Shown piece by piece: positions 1 to 8,947 of a stretch of DNA of 64,000 nucleotides. Numbering within the stretch: position 1 is the first letter of the stretch; each line of letters starts with the position of its first letter. The DNA comes from Tangfeifania diversioriginum (GTDB taxonomy: Bacteria; Bacteroidota; Bacteroidia; Bacteroidales; Prolixibacteraceae), in assembly GCF_900141875.1 (NCBI RefSeq), contig NZ_FQZE01000015.1:55357-119356 (forward strand). The letters are read 5' to 3'. The notes beneath the pieces are model-generated. The model was given only the letters and a program-made list of their open reading frames with translations. It searched no databases and was not told the origin of the DNA. The position numbers and the translations under genes were made by a program.

Positions 1-130
1 AAAACCCGAAAATGATTTCGTCGCGCTCGGCTTCGGTTTCGTAAAGCCCACAAATGTGCAATCCCCAGTTGCAGGTGTAACCGCCAAAACCCATGTTCAG
101 TTTTTCCTGGTCCGATGTTTTGATGTGCAT
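1..130 (-). CDS. MEDS-domain sensory protein, N-terminal part only (gene runs off the window)
   Basis: Only the first 43 codons are inside the window. Near residues 26-43 the peptide reads HICGLYETEAERDEIIFGF, which resembles the opening of MEDS domains (the methanogen/methylotroph DcmR sensory domain), where an HICxxYxTxxER-type motif is common. The ATG at 128-130 is preceded by an A-rich AGAAAGGAAAAAAT leader. It follows the multi-PAS gene in the same direction with a 25-bp gap, so it is probably the fourth gene of the same signalling operon. The ligand is unknown. The family assignment rests on a short stretch and is tentative. Confidence 0.55.
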   Translation of the reverse strand, partial: MHIKTSDQEKLNMGFGGYTCNWGLHICGLYETEAERDEIIFGF

Positions 131-155
131 ATTTTTTCCTTTCTGCTAAAAATAA

Positions 156-2396
156 TCAATTTTCCTCATTCTCATCCTGAATGCGATACTTTTTGGGCTG
201 CCCCAATTTCATAAGCAGCTCATTTATATCCCGTTTCAGCTCAATCATCCTGTTTTCGCGACCTACCATGACACGGTTGAATTTCTCCAGCTCTTCCATT
301 CTCTGTTTTAATTCGGTTTCTGCCAGTTTACGCTGCGTAATGTCCATTATAAAACCTTCGATATAATCCTGCTCTTCACTGTCAGAATTAATTGCCCGGC
401 CCTGTTCCCAAACCCAGTGTTCCTTTCCGTTTTTGTCGGTAATCCAGTATTCTGTAACAAAACTCCGGTTTTCTTTTATAGCCGCCTGTACTTCCTCCCA
501 AACTTTTTTTCTGTCATCAGGATGAATTAGCTGTCCGTAAGAAATTACTTCGTTATTATTCAGCTCGTCGGCGGGGTAACCGGTGAGCGGGAGGCAACCT
601 GAACTTACAAATTCCATGGTCCATTCCGCATCATTTTTACAGCGGTACGCCATGCCGGGGAGGTTGTCCATGAGGGTGGAAAGCCGGCGTTCATTTTCGC
701 GCAAAGCATTTTCGGCTTCAATGCGTTCGGTAATCACTTCTGTATAAAGTACAATTCCTCCAATTTCGCCGTCGGCTTTGTACCAGGGGCGGCACTCCCA
801 GCGTGTCCAATCAATTGAACCGTCATCGCGGTAATACGGGTCACGTTCAGCTTTTGAAACTTCGCCCCGGAGTGCTTTTTGATGCACATCGCGCCACTTT
901 TGCGGCAAATCCGGGAAAATATCGTAATGGTTTTTTCCGATAATATCTGTTTCAACCAATTTATACTGTTGGAGGTATTGCTGACTGACATACACGTATT
1001 TTAAATCGCAATCATGAACAGCAACAGCACTGTTGGCATGCTCAATAATATAGCGCATTAATTCATGGGAATGGGCCAGTTCTTTTTCTGCCTTTTTCCG
1101 GGCCGTAATATCGCGCACAAAAACCAGGGCGCCGTTTTTTCCTTTATAAAATATAGGTTCTCCTGATGTTTCCACCCATACCTCACTACCATCAACCCGT
1201 AAAAATATTTGTTCAAGCGGCTCAACTACAGATTTTCTTTCTGTATTTAAATTGCGAACCCTTTCTCTGATTTTTTCGTGATAGTCGGGATGAAAGCGTT
1301 CCATTACAGGAGTGCCCACCAGCTCATCTGCTGATTTAACACCAAATAGTTTACAGGCAACCGGATTCAGGTAGGCAAATTTCATCTCCGACTGAATAAA
1401 GATTGGGTCAGGCGCACCTTCAACAATTACCCGGAAACGCTCTTCATTTTCCTTTAATTTTTGCTGAATATTATACTCTTCGGTAACATCCCTGAAAACA
1501 AGAACTACGCCCATAACTGCCCCCTGATCATCTTTAATAGGAGCGCCCGAATCGGAAATCTGGTATTCTTTTCCGTTTTTTGAAATAAGTTTTGTATGGT
1601 TGGCCAGTCCCACAATTTTTCCGGTTTCAAGTACTCTTTTTACCGGATTTTCCACTTTTCTACCGGTTGTGGCATTTACAATGCGAAAAACCACATCAAT
1701 GGGTTTATTCCCGGCCTCACTGAAACTCCAGCCCGTAAGTTGCTCTGCTATGGGATTCATCTGGATAACCTGCCCGTTGGTGTCAGCAGCTATCACTGCA
1801 TCGCCCAACGAATGAAGGATTACACGCTGGTTTTCTTCGCTGTCACGCAATGCTTTTATCATTTTCCTCCGTTCCAGAAAATATCCCACGTTTTTGGCCA
1901 GGGTATCCAGCAGGTTTCTTTCTTCTTTTAAAAATGGCCCTTCCCCCAGGTCAGGTTTTTCCTCAAGTAAAAAGATATCGAAAGTGCCCTTTTTTTCATT
2001 ATCGACTAAAACCGGGGCCGATTGTTTCCAGGGGGTTTCTTTAAAATTAGCGGTTTTAAATTCTTTTCCGTTGTAAATTATCCGGGCACAGGTAATTTCC
2101 GGATATTGCCATGAGCCGGGAACCAGCTCCACGAGTGATTGAAACAACTCTTTAGCCGTAATATCGGGTTTTTCGACGAGCAGCGATAGATTATAAAGGC
2201 AGTTGAGTTCTTTCTCCCGCTCGCCCAAATCGTGTGTTCTTTTCTCCAGCGCCTGCTGATAAAAGCCCACTTCCTCCAATACCTCATTAAGTTCATTTTC
2301 GGAGAGATTGTAGTTTTGCTTCAGTAAAAGCGCTCTGATTCTCTCTTTAAGCGATTTTCGGCCATCGGGTTGGTCGGAATAAAGGATTGGTTCCAT
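156..2396 (-). CDS. Multi-PAS signalling protein without an output domain
   Basis: This 746-residue protein is probably cytoplasmic, with no signal peptide or membrane segment. After an N-terminal coiled coil (about 20-65) comes a GAF-like region (about 65-180), then four PAS/PAC units (about 190-310, 320-435, 440-560 and 565-690). PAC-type endings such as VLVFRDVTEE and FIMDITQRK are visible. It ends in a coiled coil (ELEKFNRVMVGRENRMIELK) that in kinases usually links PAS to downstream modules. No H-box or ATPase follows, so it probably acts through a partner, perhaps the kinase encoded just upstream. An upstream in-frame TTG at 2405 is less likely than the ATG at 2394-2396. The sensed cues cannot be read from sequence. 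Confidence 0.85.
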   Translation of the reverse strand: MEPILYSDQPDGRKSLKERIRALLLKQNYNLSENELNEVLEEVGFYQQALEKRTHDLGEREKELNCLYNLSLLVEKPDITAKELFQSLVELVPGSWQYPEITCARIIYNGKEFKTANFKETPWKQSAPVLVDNEKKGTFDIFLLEEKPDLGEGPFLKEERNLLDTLAKNVGYFLERRKMIKALRDSEENQRVILHSLGDAVIAADTNGQVIQMNPIAEQLTGWSFSEAGNKPIDVVFRIVNATTGRKVENPVKRVLETGKIVGLANHTKLISKNGKEYQISDSGAPIKDDQGAVMGVVLVFRDVTEEYNIQQKLKENEERFRVIVEGAPDPIFIQSEMKFAYLNPVACKLFGVKSADELVGTPVMERFHPDYHEKIRERVRNLNTERKSVVEPLEQIFLRVDGSEVWVETSGEPIFYKGKNGALVFVRDITARKKAEKELAHSHELMRYIIEHANSAVAVHDCDLKYVYVSQQYLQQYKLVETDIIGKNHYDIFPDLPQKWRDVHQKALRGEVSKAERDPYYRDDGSIDWTRWECRPWYKADGEIGGIVLYTEVITERIEAENALRENERRLSTLMDNLPGMAYRCKNDAEWTMEFVSSGCLPLTGYPADELNNNEVISYGQLIHPDDRKKVWEEVQAAIKENRSFVTEYWITDKNGKEHWVWEQGRAINSDSEEQDYIEGFIMDITQRKLAETELKQRMEELEKFNRVMVGRENRMIELKRDINELLMKLGQPKKYRIQDENEEN

Positions 2397-2530
2397 AGCG
2401 AACAATTTTATAAGTTGACCGTTAGGTTTGCATTTTGCACCTCAGCTTTTTTTGCTTTCAATTTATAAAATAATTCATAAAAAACCTTTATACCACATTG
2501 GTTTATCTTCAATTTTATGTTATACAACAA

Positions 2531-3721
2531 TTACCGGGGCAATTCAAAATAAAAGGTTGACCCCTTCCCTGGTTCACTTTGCACGGCAATTGTTCCGTTG
2601 TGTCCTTCAATAATATTTTTCACAATGAACAACCCCAACCCGGTGCTTTTTTCGCCCGAAGTTCCGGTGCTCGCTGCCTTGCCAAACGGCTGAAAAATGA
2701 TTTCGGTTTTATCAGGCGGAATGCCCACGCCCTCGTCGCGCACTTCAACCCTGACGGTTTTTTCTTTTGCCGTAATGGTAACGTAAACCCGGTTCCCGCT
2801 ATAAGAAAATTTCACGGCATTGGTGAGCAAATTGTTTAACACCTGTTCCATTTTTTGCGAATCGACATTCAAAATCAGTGGTTTATGGTTGTAATCGAAT
2901 TGTATTGAAATGTCTTTTTTAGCCGAAAGCGCATTGTTTAACGTGATATTTTTTTCGGCCAGTTCAATCAAATCGGTTGGCTCACGGTTCAGGCTTAACT
3001 TCCCGGATTCAATTTTGGAAATATCCAGCAAATCTTCAATCATTTTCAGCAGAAATTCCGCAGAAGTATTGATAATGTGCAGGAATTTACGATGTTCGGG
3101 TGAAAGCGTATCTTTTGTTTCATCTTCCAGAAAATCGGCAAACGACATAATAATGCCCAGCGGATTGCGTAAATCGTGGGCCGCCATTCCCAGAAACTGG
3201 TTTTTCAGCTCGTTGAGGCGTTCCAGCTCAGCATTCTTTTTGGCCATTTCGCGTTGCAGGTTAACCAGTTCGTTATTCAGGCGACTCAAATCATTCAGCT
3301 GCTCTGAAGGCTGGTTGGCATTTTGCCCGGTGGTGTAATTTTTTTTGACCAGTGAACGGATAAAATTGGCCTGCTCATTGTTAATTTGCTGCAGCTGGTT
3401 GATAAATTTCAACGTATCGGACGTACTTGCGGCGCCTACCATCCAAATTTTATCTTCAAGAAAAAAACCGGTAAAATAAAGTGGAATAGCTTCATCATTT
3501 AAGGCAAGCGAAAATGAATAATCAAATGCGATATTGTGTTTTTTTACCTGCATTAAAAAATCCATCACTCTGGAAACAGCCCTTTTTTCAAAAAGCTTTG
3601 TAACTGGTTTGTTTACAAATTGCTGCACAGGCAAGTCAAAATCATTTCGGATTATATTTTCAATTAATCCTTTTTCATCACAAATCAGGACGATGCCGTT
3701 CATGTATTTCTTGTTTTCCAT
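2531..3721 (-). CDS. PAS-like sensor histidine kinase, soluble
   Basis: A 396-residue kinase with no membrane segment. Residues 1-110 form a PAS-like sensory domain and about 140-175 a coiled coil. The HisKA H-box AAHDLRNPLG has its phospho-accepting His near residue 182. The HATPase domain shows an N-box (NNLLTNAVKFS), a G1 box (DEGVGIPP) and a G2 box (GLGLFIVKNI). It starts four bases after the stop of the cobalamin-binding protein gene (TGAGAAAATG), so the two are almost certainly cotranscribed. A reasonable inference is that this kinase takes a light or cobalamin signal from that protein. No response regulator gene is adjacent, so its phosphorelay partner is unknown. Confidence 0.88.
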   Translation of the reverse strand: MENKKYMNGIVLICDEKGLIENIIRNDFDLPVQQFVNKPVTKLFEKRAVSRVMDFLMQVKKHNIAFDYSFSLALNDEAIPLYFTGFFLEDKIWMVGAASTSDTLKFINQLQQINNEQANFIRSLVKKNYTTGQNANQPSEQLNDLSRLNNELVNLQREMAKKNAELERLNELKNQFLGMAAHDLRNPLGIIMSFADFLEDETKDTLSPEHRKFLHIINTSAEFLLKMIEDLLDISKIESGKLSLNREPTDLIELAEKNITLNNALSAKKDISIQFDYNHKPLILNVDSQKMEQVLNNLLTNAVKFSYSGNRVYVTITAKEKTVRVEVRDEGVGIPPDKTEIIFQPFGKAASTGTSGEKSTGLGLFIVKNIIEGHNGTIAVQSEPGKGSTFYFELPR

Positions 3722-3725
3722 TTTC

Positions 3726-4784
3726 TCAGGCTGTCAATAAGTTAGCTACTTCCACTGCTTCACTGGCGTTAGGGGCGTAACCATCGGCGTCAAAATCAGA
3801 CCATTTGTCGCCAAAAAAGCTCAGCGCACTTCCACCAATCATAATTTTCAGGTTTCTCCCCGATGTGCTTTCCCTGATTTTTCGGATAGTATCGCGCAAA
3901 AGTGGCCGGTGGTAAGGCATGGCAGCCGACAAAGCCACCAAGTGGGCCTCATTTTCATCAATGGCGTTTAAAATGCTTGCAGCCGGTGAATTAGCACCGA
4001 GGTAGTAGGTGTCCCACCCCCCCATTTCAAAAAAATCGGTCACCATACGAATTCCAATTTCATGCAATTCTCCGCCTACACACGCAGCTACCAACGTTTT
4101 TCCAATTCGGTTGGTTGAAAAAATATACGGATACATTTGCGCCATGATTGTCTGGGTTGAAGCTGAACAAAAATGCTCGGTTGCCACGCTGATTTCGTTG
4201 CTGAGCCAAAGCCGGCCAACTTCATATTGCGATTGCTGAAATACCTCCAGGTAAATGTCTTTTACCGGCATTTTATTTTCCACTGCATTCATAACTATTT
4301 GCGATGCTGTCCGCCGGTCGCCATCAAGCAGGGCATCAGTATATTGCCTGGCAATTCTGCCGGCTTCGGTGGAGGTGTCAATAAAACTCGTTATTTCATC
4401 CAGCGGTTCGTTCATCCTTTTTAATCCCTCTTCAATAAATGGCATAAAAACCGGATGAATTTTTTCAGCGAACATCTCTTTCAGTACTTCGGCAGTGCAT
4501 TCAAGTGTAACTATCATCACCTCATCCGGAAAATTCAGGCCACGAAAAAGACGTTTTACCCAGGCAACATATTCGCCAAATACATCGGTATCATCCGACA
4601 CCACAGCTTCAACCAGAAACGGCAGGTGATAGCCGGCATCACGAACGCTCAGCCTCCGGCCTTCCGAACCAAAAGGCTTCCAGAATCCGGGTTGCCTGTC
4701 GTACTGTTTTTCTACAATTTGCTCAGCAATAACTGATTGTTTCTGTAAAACAGCATTTTCAAATTGTTCGATCAAGTTTTCCAT
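3726..4784 (-). CDS. Stand-alone cobalamin-binding, CarH/AerR-type photosensor-like protein
   Basis: A 352-residue protein. An all-helical domain (about 130-215) precedes a B12-binding Rossmann domain (about 225-350). The cobalamin lower-ligand motif ExHxxG is present as GELHEIG with His241. In the helical domain a Trp (W193) is followed nine residues later by Glu-His (W-x9-EH, residues 193-204). That signature is associated with light-responsive adenosylcobalamin proteins of the CarH/LitR class. The MerR DNA-binding domain of CarH is absent; instead about 130 other residues precede the sensor. A TTG start at 4799 is rejected because the -7 box at 4801-4808 puts transcription start near 4794; the ATG at 4784 is used. 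Light response is inferred, not shown. Confidence 0.82.
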   Translation of the reverse strand: MENLIEQFENAVLQKQSVIAEQIVEKQYDRQPGFWKPFGSEGRRLSVRDAGYHLPFLVEAVVSDDTDVFGEYVAWVKRLFRGLNFPDEVMIVTLECTAEVLKEMFAEKIHPVFMPFIEEGLKRMNEPLDEITSFIDTSTEAGRIARQYTDALLDGDRRTASQIVMNAVENKMPVKDIYLEVFQQSQYEVGRLWLSNEISVATEHFCSASTQTIMAQMYPYIFSTNRIGKTLVAACVGGELHEIGIRMVTDFFEMGGWDTYYLGANSPAASILNAIDENEAHLVALSAAMPYHRPLLRDTIRKIRESTSGRNLKIMIGGSALSFFGDKWSDFDADGYAPNASEAVEVANLLTA

Positions 4785-4800
4785 GATTATTGATTTCAAC

Positions 4801-4808
4801 CAAAGATA
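4801..4808 (-). promoter_or_regulatory. -7 box TATCTTTG for the cobalamin sensor operon
   Basis: A perfect TAnnTTTG box lies 17 bases before the chosen ATG at 4784, so the leader would be about 10 bases. No clear -33 TTTG is visible at the usual spacing. The box lies upstream of the TTG that would otherwise extend the reading frame. Confidence 0.5.
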
Positions 4809-4832
4809 TAAATTAAACTAAAATTTTAACAG

Positions 4833-6125
4833 TTAGCCATTTATTAATTTGGCTATCCGCCCGCTAAAAAGGGTTGAAATATTCGCAGCCCAAAACCGGC
4901 CTGTTTTTGTTAAAAGCCAGTTGTTTTCATCTTCAACCACCAGTTCTGCATGTATCAGGTCTTCAATAATATCACCAAAATATTGTTTAGCCATTACATT
5001 TCCATTTTTCTCCAGTTGCATCCTTTCACTTAACCCAAAAATTTCTCTGAACTCCAGGAATTTTTCATCTATAACCATTCCAATCATCGGAGCTTTTGTG
5101 AGGTTCTGGCCATTTTTAATGAACTCATTAACAGCAGTTCCCTGAAGGTACATGAAATTATGTATTCGTCCGCCGGCACCAGTCCCAAAAGCCAGCATGT
5201 CAGCATTTTGCCCGTGCGATGTAACATACCTGGCATTTCCGTTTTTACTATGACCGTACTGGACCGGTGTGAACCGTTTCCAACCGTTCAGTTCAGCAAG
5301 AAAATTGTCTGCCTCTGCAAAAAAGTGGTACTCCTGCTCTAAGTTTTCGGGCACCTTCAAATTGCCGGGTTTCGTTATTAGCGGATAAATGCTGCACCCA
5401 TTAATTGGTGCTCCTGACAGAAGCTGCAAATCATTCCGCCATGTCTCCATGGTTTGGCCTTCGAGCATGTAAATCAGATCAATGGCAATATTGTTGAAAC
5501 CACTTTTTTTGATGGTGTCCAGGGCCTCAAGTATTTTTTCAGTGTTTGATATCCTTCCCAGCTTCTTCCTTATTTTGGTATTGAAACTCTGCACGCCCAG
5601 ACTTATTCGGTTGACGCCGGCATATTTTAATTTTGCACATAATTCGGATGTAATTTCAGAAACAGTTGACTCTACCGTTATTTCGCAATCAGTGGTAAGC
5701 GGATAATATTTTCTGATGGAACGGATGATTTCAGTAAGGTTTTCAGCGGGAATTGCCGTTGGGGTGCCGCCGCCCAAAAAAATGGCTTTGAACGGAGCTG
5801 ATTGTGCCCAAACCGAAGCAGAAACATTTTGAATTTGCTTTAACAGCGTATCGCAGTAGGCATTGATCGTTTCCCTGTAATCCATTTTTTGTTTGCTGTA
5901 AATGCAGAATGGGCACAGACTTTTGCAAAAGGGAATGTGAACATAAATTACCCGGTCGTTGAGTGTGGAATTATTTTGAAAAAGTGATTTTAAAAGATGG
6001 TGGCGCTCAGTGTGGGGAACAGGTTTGTAGGGTAAAATGTGGCGGGCCTGGTTTGCACTTCTCATCCGGTTATTGAAAATTGTCCAGGGCTCAGAAGGAG
6101 CTACTGCAGCATTGTTAATCTTCAT
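4833..6125 (-). CDS. HemN/HemW-like radical SAM enzyme (possibly the HutW/ChuW heme-utilisation type)
   Basis: A 430-residue protein with the radical SAM cluster motif CxxxCxxC in HIPFCKSLCPFC (about residues 72-83). It continues with a HemN-type core including FLGGGTPTAIP, typical of the SAM-binding glycine-rich segment. A winged-helix-like C-terminus follows. The residue after the third Cys pair is not the fourth Cys of genuine HemN. The N-terminus (PWxxFNNR...) recalls HutW/ChuW proteins that open heme anaerobically, but this subtype call is tentative. Other options are a HemW-like heme chaperone or a different STLL-class methyltransferase. It is upstream of the cobalamin-sensor operon on the same strand and downstream of a short terminated RNA. 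Confidence 0.72.
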   Translation of the reverse strand: MKINNAAVAPSEPWTIFNNRMRSANQARHILPYKPVPHTERHHLLKSLFQNNSTLNDRVIYVHIPFCKSLCPFCIYSKQKMDYRETINAYCDTLLKQIQNVSASVWAQSAPFKAIFLGGGTPTAIPAENLTEIIRSIRKYYPLTTDCEITVESTVSEITSELCAKLKYAGVNRISLGVQSFNTKIRKKLGRISNTEKILEALDTIKKSGFNNIAIDLIYMLEGQTMETWRNDLQLLSGAPINGCSIYPLITKPGNLKVPENLEQEYHFFAEADNFLAELNGWKRFTPVQYGHSKNGNARYVTSHGQNADMLAFGTGAGGRIHNFMYLQGTAVNEFIKNGQNLTKAPMIGMVIDEKFLEFREIFGLSERMQLEKNGNVMAKQYFGDIIEDLIHAELVVEDENNWLLTKTGRFWAANISTLFSGRIAKLING

Positions 6126-6150
6126 AAATTCAATTTGGGATGAAAGGTAT

Positions 6151-6185
6151 ATAAAAAAGAAGAGGGCAACTCAACAGTTGCCCTC
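6151..6185 (-). terminator. Intrinsic terminator
   Basis: A perfect 10-bp stem (GAGGGCAACT with AGTTGCCCTC, loop GTTG) is followed on the minus strand by TTCTTTTTTAT. It would end the short RNA at 6228 and also any readthrough from araB. Confidence 0.8.
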
Positions 6186-6228
6186 AATTTTAACCCCCAA
6201 ACACACATGCAATGCAGAACGCATTGCA
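6151..6228 (-). ncRNA. Short two-hairpin RNA or terminated leader upstream of the radical SAM gene
   Basis: A complete small transcription unit can be read. A promoter (6232-6263) is followed by an 8-bp hairpin, TGCAATGC-GTTCT-GCATTGCA, at 6208-6228, which would be the 5' end. A 22-base linker follows, then a perfect 10-bp GC-rich hairpin (6162-6185) and TTCTTTTTTAT. The product would be about 78 nt. It ends about 25 bases before the radical SAM start codon, so it could be an independent sRNA or an attenuator of that gene. No known family is recognised. Confidence 0.5.
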
Positions 6229-6231
6229 CTA

Positions 6232-6263
6232 CAAACATATTAATTAATTTTGATTTATTCAAA
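6232..6263 (-). promoter_or_regulatory. Consensus Bacteroidetes promoter of the short RNA
   Basis: The -7 box TATGTTTG (complement of 6232-6239) and the -33 box TTTG (complement of 6260-6263) are separated by exactly 20 bases. This is the best full promoter match in the window. Predicted start is near 6226-6228, at the first hairpin. Confidence 0.7.
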
Positions 6264-6410
6264 AAATAATGCGGCAAATTATATTTTTTTCACGGCTTTT
6301 GTATAATTTACCAGCCAAATAAAAGAACATGCAACACTTTTAGCTTTCAGAAGAAATTTGTTCAACCACAAAAAATCAGCTCATTTTTAATCAATCGTAT
6401 TTTCCCTTGT

Positions 6411-8078
6411 CTAATAATTAAATTCGATAAACTTTCCGAGTTTTTTATATTTCTCATACAACACTTTGTATTTTTCCACATTTTCAGGAATTGGATGATA
6501 TTCGGTTTCAATACCACCGCCCATTTTTTTCTGTGCTTCCGAGGTATTGGCATAAATTCCTGCTGCAACCGAAGCTGCCATTGCTGATCCCAGTGCACAG
6601 GCCTGTTCGGAACGAGCAATTTTAATGGGCATATCAAGCACGTCGGCCACAATTTGCATTACGAACGGTGATTTTTTAGCTACACCACCCAAAGCAATTA
6701 CTCCGTCAATGCGCACACCTTCGGCCATAAAACGATCGTTAATGGCTTTTGATCCAAAAGCTGTGGCTTCCACAAGCGCCCGGAAAATCCGCGGGGCATC
6801 AGAGCCGAGGTTGAGTCCGGTGATAGCACCTTTCAACGCCTGGTTGGCATCGGGCGTGCGCCGGCCGTTCATCCAGTCGAGCGCTACAATCCCGCTTTCT
6901 TCCAGCGGAATCTTAGCAGCTGCCTCGCTTAGTTCAGTAATTATTTTATCCGAAGTTTCTTCAATCAGCTTCTGCCTGGTGGTTTCATCTATCAAATCCG
7001 ATTTTGCCAGGATGTTGGTCAGCGGCCATTCCAGCACCTGCTTAAACCAGGCATAAATATCGCCAAAAGCCGATTGGCCGGCTTCCAAACCTACCATGCC
7101 GGGGACAATGGAGCCGTCAACCTGACCGCAAATGCCGTTCACCAGTTTGTCGCCCACTTCATCCGACGGGGCAATCAACATATCGCAGGTGGAAGTACCC
7201 ATCACTTTTGAAAGATAATACGGTTCAATTTCAGCTCCAACTGCGCCGAGGTGCGCATCGAAAGCCCCCACTCCCACTGCCACATTTTGGGGAAGTCCGA
7301 GTTTTTGGGCCCATTCTTCCGAGAGCGTTCCTGCTGCCACATCGCAGGTAAAAGTTTCTTTGTAGAGGCGTTCGCGCAATCCGGCCAGCATCGGGTCGAG
7401 TGCAGTCAAAAATTCCTCGGAGGGAAGTCCGTCAAAAGCTTCGTGCCACATGGCTTTATGCCCTGCTGCACAACGGCTGCGTTTCAAAGTTTTCGGATTA
7501 GTATTTCCGGTGAGCACTGCAGGAATCCAATCGCAGTGTTCCACCCACGAATAAGCTGCCCTGAAAACTCCTGCATCTTCGCGAATAATGTGCAGGGCTT
7601 TCGCCCAAAACCATTCTGACGAATAAATTCCACCTTCGTATTTAGTGAAATCGATATCCCATTTCCGGGCCAGCTGATTGATTTCTTCTGCTTCTTTCAC
7701 TGCGGTGTGGTCTTTCCACAGTACAAACATGGCATTGGGGTTTTCTTCAAAACCTGCAGTCAGCGAAAGCGGAATGCCTTTTTCATCCACTGCCACCGGA
7801 GTAGAACCCGTCGTATCCACCGAAATACCCACTACATTTTCAGCAACTCCCTCCGGAGCCTGCTTCAATGCTTCTTTTATTGTGTATTCCAGTCCTTCAA
7901 GGTAATCTTTCGGGTGTTGGCGAAACTGGTTAACCGGCGGATTGCAATATTCTCCGGCTTTCCAGCGGGGATAATTATAAACTACACTGGCCACTTCTTC
8001 ACCAGTTTCCACATTCACTATTAACGAACGGACCGAATCGGTACCGTAATCCAAACCTATCGTATATTTTTCGTTCAT
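6411..8078 (-). CDS. araB: Ribulokinase
   Basis: A 555-residue FGGY-family sugar kinase that phosphorylates L-ribulose with ATP in L-arabinose breakdown. The N-terminal domain opens with IGLDYGTDSVRSLI, where the GTDS phosphate-binding loop is typical of AraB. The C-terminal domain contains LDWMNGRRTPDAN and the late glycine-rich ALGGVAKKSPF. Length is close to the usual 550-570. It follows araD by 13 bp on the same strand, so araD-araB form an operon. The isomerase gene araA and a regulator are not in the window. Subfamily confidence is high because the AraB-specific ENPNAMFVLWKDHTA segment is present. Confidence 0.93.
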   Translation of the reverse strand: MNEKYTIGLDYGTDSVRSLIVNVETGEEVASVVYNYPRWKAGEYCNPPVNQFRQHPKDYLEGLEYTIKEALKQAPEGVAENVVGISVDTTGSTPVAVDEKGIPLSLTAGFEENPNAMFVLWKDHTAVKEAEEINQLARKWDIDFTKYEGGIYSSEWFWAKALHIIREDAGVFRAAYSWVEHCDWIPAVLTGNTNPKTLKRSRCAAGHKAMWHEAFDGLPSEEFLTALDPMLAGLRERLYKETFTCDVAAGTLSEEWAQKLGLPQNVAVGVGAFDAHLGAVGAEIEPYYLSKVMGTSTCDMLIAPSDEVGDKLVNGICGQVDGSIVPGMVGLEAGQSAFGDIYAWFKQVLEWPLTNILAKSDLIDETTRQKLIEETSDKIITELSEAAAKIPLEESGIVALDWMNGRRTPDANQALKGAITGLNLGSDAPRIFRALVEATAFGSKAINDRFMAEGVRIDGVIALGGVAKKSPFVMQIVADVLDMPIKIARSEQACALGSAMAASVAAGIYANTSEAQKKMGGGIETEYHPIPENVEKYKVLYEKYKKLGKFIEFNY

Positions 8079-8091
8079 ATTTTTAAGAATT

Positions 8092-8775
8092 TTATTGTCC
8101 GTAATATGCGTTTTTACCGTGTTTGCGGAGGAAGTGTTTGTCGAGCAGGTTTTTGCCCATTTCGGCTTCTGGGTTCAGCATCAATGTGCGGAAAGCCATT
8201 TTGGCCACTTCTTCGAGTACTACCGCGTTGTGCACGGCATTATCCGCATTAGTTCCCCAGGCAAAAGGCCCGTGATTGTTTACCAGCACTCCGGGAATTT
8301 CATCGGGGTTCAGATTTTTGAACCGGTTTACAATTACTTTTCCGGTTTCCTGTTCGTAATTTTCCTGAATTTCCTGTTGAGTCATTTTGCGGGTGCAGGG
8401 TATTTCGCCATAAAAATAATCGGCATGCGTTGTTCCGAGGGCGGGAATATCGTATCCGGCCTGTGCCCAGCTTGTAGCCCACTCGGAGTGGGTATGCACA
8501 ACTCCTCCAGTATTTTCAAACTGACGATAGAGTACCAGGTGGGTTGGAGCATCGCTCGATGGTTTCAGGGTACCTTCAACCACCTGGCCATACATATTGA
8601 GCACAACCATGTCTTTGGGCCGCATTTTTTCGTAAGGAACACCGCTGGGTTTAATTACGACCATTCCATTTTCACGATCGATTCCACTAACATTTCCCCA
8701 CGTGAAAACAACAAGCCCGTGTTTCACCAAATCGAGATTAGCCTGCAATACTTGTTCTTTCAGTTGTTCAAGCAT
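8092..8775 (-). CDS. araD: L-ribulose-5-phosphate 4-epimerase
   Basis: A 227-residue class II aldolase-fold enzyme converting L-ribulose 5-phosphate to D-xylulose 5-phosphate. Metal ligands fit His94 and His96 in [10 protein letters not shown] and His168 in [10 protein letters not shown], with Asp75 in KPSSDAPTH. The C-terminal GKNAYYGQ matches the family ending. Length equals the usual 228-231. It is the first gene of the araDB pair. The stretch upstream (8776-8947) holds its leader and the terminator of hsp20. Confidence 0.94.
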   Translation of the reverse strand: MLEQLKEQVLQANLDLVKHGLVVFTWGNVSGIDRENGMVVIKPSGVPYEKMRPKDMVVLNMYGQVVEGTLKPSSDAPTHLVLYRQFENTGGVVHTHSEWATSWAQAGYDIPALGTTHADYFYGEIPCTRKMTQQEIQENYEQETGKVIVNRFKNLNPDEIPGVLVNNHGPFAWGTNADNAVHNAVVLEEVAKMAFRTLMLNPEAEMGKNLLDKHFLRKHGKNAYYGQ

Positions 8776-8882
8776 GATTTTATTGTTTTGTTATAGTTGA
8801 TTTTCCGAAGTCTATAAAAAGTAAAAATAACACTTAATTTAAATTTAAAAAAATTCTCTAACAACAACCCCCAAAAAGGCAT

Positions 8883-8912
8883 AAAAAAAGCCCGGCATCA
8901 CGCCAGGCCTTT
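8883..8912 (-). terminator. Terminator of hsp20
   Basis: On the minus strand AAAG-G-CCTGGC pairs with GCCGGGCTTT (one bulged G, loop GTGAT) and is followed by a T-run. It lies 36-65 bases beyond the hsp20 stop and separates hsp20 from araD. Confidence 0.75.
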
Positions 8913-8947
8913 CTACCTATCCTCTGCTTTTTATTTGTTACTCTGCT

